Shown in pieces: positions 6,112 through 6,370 of a stretch of 6,370 bases of DNA; the first letter of the stretch is position 1, and each line of letters opens with the position of its first letter. Both the position numbers and the translations under genes were made by a program. The stretch covers positions 1-6,370 of the forward strand of contig JACZST010000114.1 in assembly GCA_022574065.1 (NCBI GenBank), written 5' to 3'. Under the pieces are notes generated by a model. That model was not told the DNA's origin. It saw only the letters and a program-made list of their open reading frames with translations, and ran no database searches. This DNA is from Acidobacteriota bacterium (lineage in GTDB: Bacteria; Actinomycetota; Acidimicrobiia; Spongiisociales; UBA5794).

Positions 6112-6370
6112 CTAGGCCTCCTCGCTCGCGGTGGCTTCGTCGCCGCCGACGTCCGCCGAATCGCCGGTGGCGACTGCGGCGGCATCGGAATCATCGACTG
6201 CGTCCTCGGCGGAGTCGTCGGCTGCGGCGGCGTCGGAACTGTCGGCTGCGTCCTCGGTGGAATCGTCGGCTGCGGCGGCGTCGGAACTGTCGGCTGCGTC
6301 CTCGGTGGAATCGTCGGCTGCGGCGGCGTCGGAACAGTCGGCTGCGTCCTCGGTGGCTTCGGCTGCGTCC
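6112..6370 (-). CDS. Acidic repeat-rich C-terminal tail of the gene upstream of infB, probably nusA (5' partial)
   Basis: A minus-strand frame is open from the window edge to TAG at 6114-6112 (85 codons visible). The protein is almost wholly Asp, Ala, Ser, Glu and Thr, with no Lys, Arg or aromatic residue: a strongly acidic, presumably disordered tail. It is built from a 16-residue repeat (DAADSSDAAAADDSTE) in three near-identical copies plus a degenerate fourth, then ends TASEEA. No conserved domain is visible, so identity rests on position: nusA, or nusA then ylxR, normally precedes infB. A C-terminal extension of the transcription factor NusA is the likeliest reading; an acidic-tailed YlxR or an unrelated protein is possible. 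The stop codon abuts the infB start in the same frame. Confidence that it is coding is higher than confidence in the name. Confidence 0.7.
   Translation of the reverse strand, partial: DAAEATEDAADCSDAAAADDSTEDAADSSDAAAADDSTEDAADSSDAAAADDSAEDAVDDSDAAAVATGDSADVGGDEATASEEA
6117..6122 (-). promoter_or_regulatory. Shine-Dalgarno site for infB, inside the upstream gene
   Basis: A perfect AGGAGG lies on the minus strand five bases before the GTG start at 6111. It sits within the last codons (GAG GAG GCC) of the upstream gene, so ribosomes ending that gene pass over it immediately before infB. It fixes the infB start. Confidence 0.85.
6157..6348 (-). repeat. 48-bp in-frame minisatellite, three near-identical copies plus one degenerate
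   Basis: Reading on the coding strand, units span 6348-6301, 6300-6253 and 6252-6205. The first and second differ by one base (TGT versus AGT, Cys versus Ser); the second and third differ by two bases (GAT/GAC and ACC/GCC). A fourth unit (6204-6157) keeps the start DAxDxSDAAA but has diverged. Before the first unit, DAAEATE (6369-6349) looks like a copy with a nine-codon internal deletion. The near-identity of the first three units suggests recent expansion, so copy number may vary between strains. Confidence 0.88.

Overview
This window looks like ordinary chromosomal DNA from a GC-rich actinobacterium (Actinomycetota). The lineage is inferred from strong G/C bias at third codon positions, frequent GTG starts, DUF503 and DHH/DHHA1 genes placed between infB and truB, and a DUF1023-type hydrolase, a family concentrated in actinobacteria. 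A deep-branching class such as Acidimicrobiia is possible, but the sequence does not settle the class.

Every gene I can support is on the minus strand, so transcription runs from position 6370 towards 1. In that order: the acidic, repeat-rich C-terminal tail of a gene that is probably nusA (6370-6112, 5' part outside the window); infB, encoding translation initiation factor IF-2 (6111-4075); ylxP, a DUF503 protein (4065-3769); rbfA, a ribosome-binding factor (3772-3404); nrnA, a DHH/DHHA1 nanoRNase or phosphoesterase (3413-2448); truB, tRNA pseudouridine-55 synthase (2451-1555); ribF, riboflavin kinase/FMN adenylyltransferase (1558-629). After an 81-bp gap comes the 5' part of a membrane-anchored DUF1023-type alpha/beta hydrolase (547-1), which runs off the window.

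The block from the nusA-like tail to ribF is the classic bacterial translation and ribosome-maturation cluster. It is extremely compact: the upstream stop touches the infB start with no gap, infB and ylxP are 9 bp apart, and the next four junctions all overlap, three of them by 4 bp. This points to one polycistronic mRNA with coupled translation. The products cover initiation (IF-2), 30S maturation (RbfA), tRNA modification (TruB), short-RNA or nucleotide turnover (NrnA) and flavin cofactor synthesis (RibF). ylxR is not adjacent to infB, and neither rpsO nor pnp follows ribF within the window.

I found no undescribed system, CRISPR array, insertion sequence, tRNA or rRNA. The less routine signals are three simple-sequence expansions (a 48-bp repeat in the upstream acidic tail, a 6-bp repeat in the infB linker and a degenerate 7-bp repeat after ribF), a TAG-GTG junction that leaves the upstream gene and infB in the same reading frame, and the DUF1023 gene at the end of the cluster.
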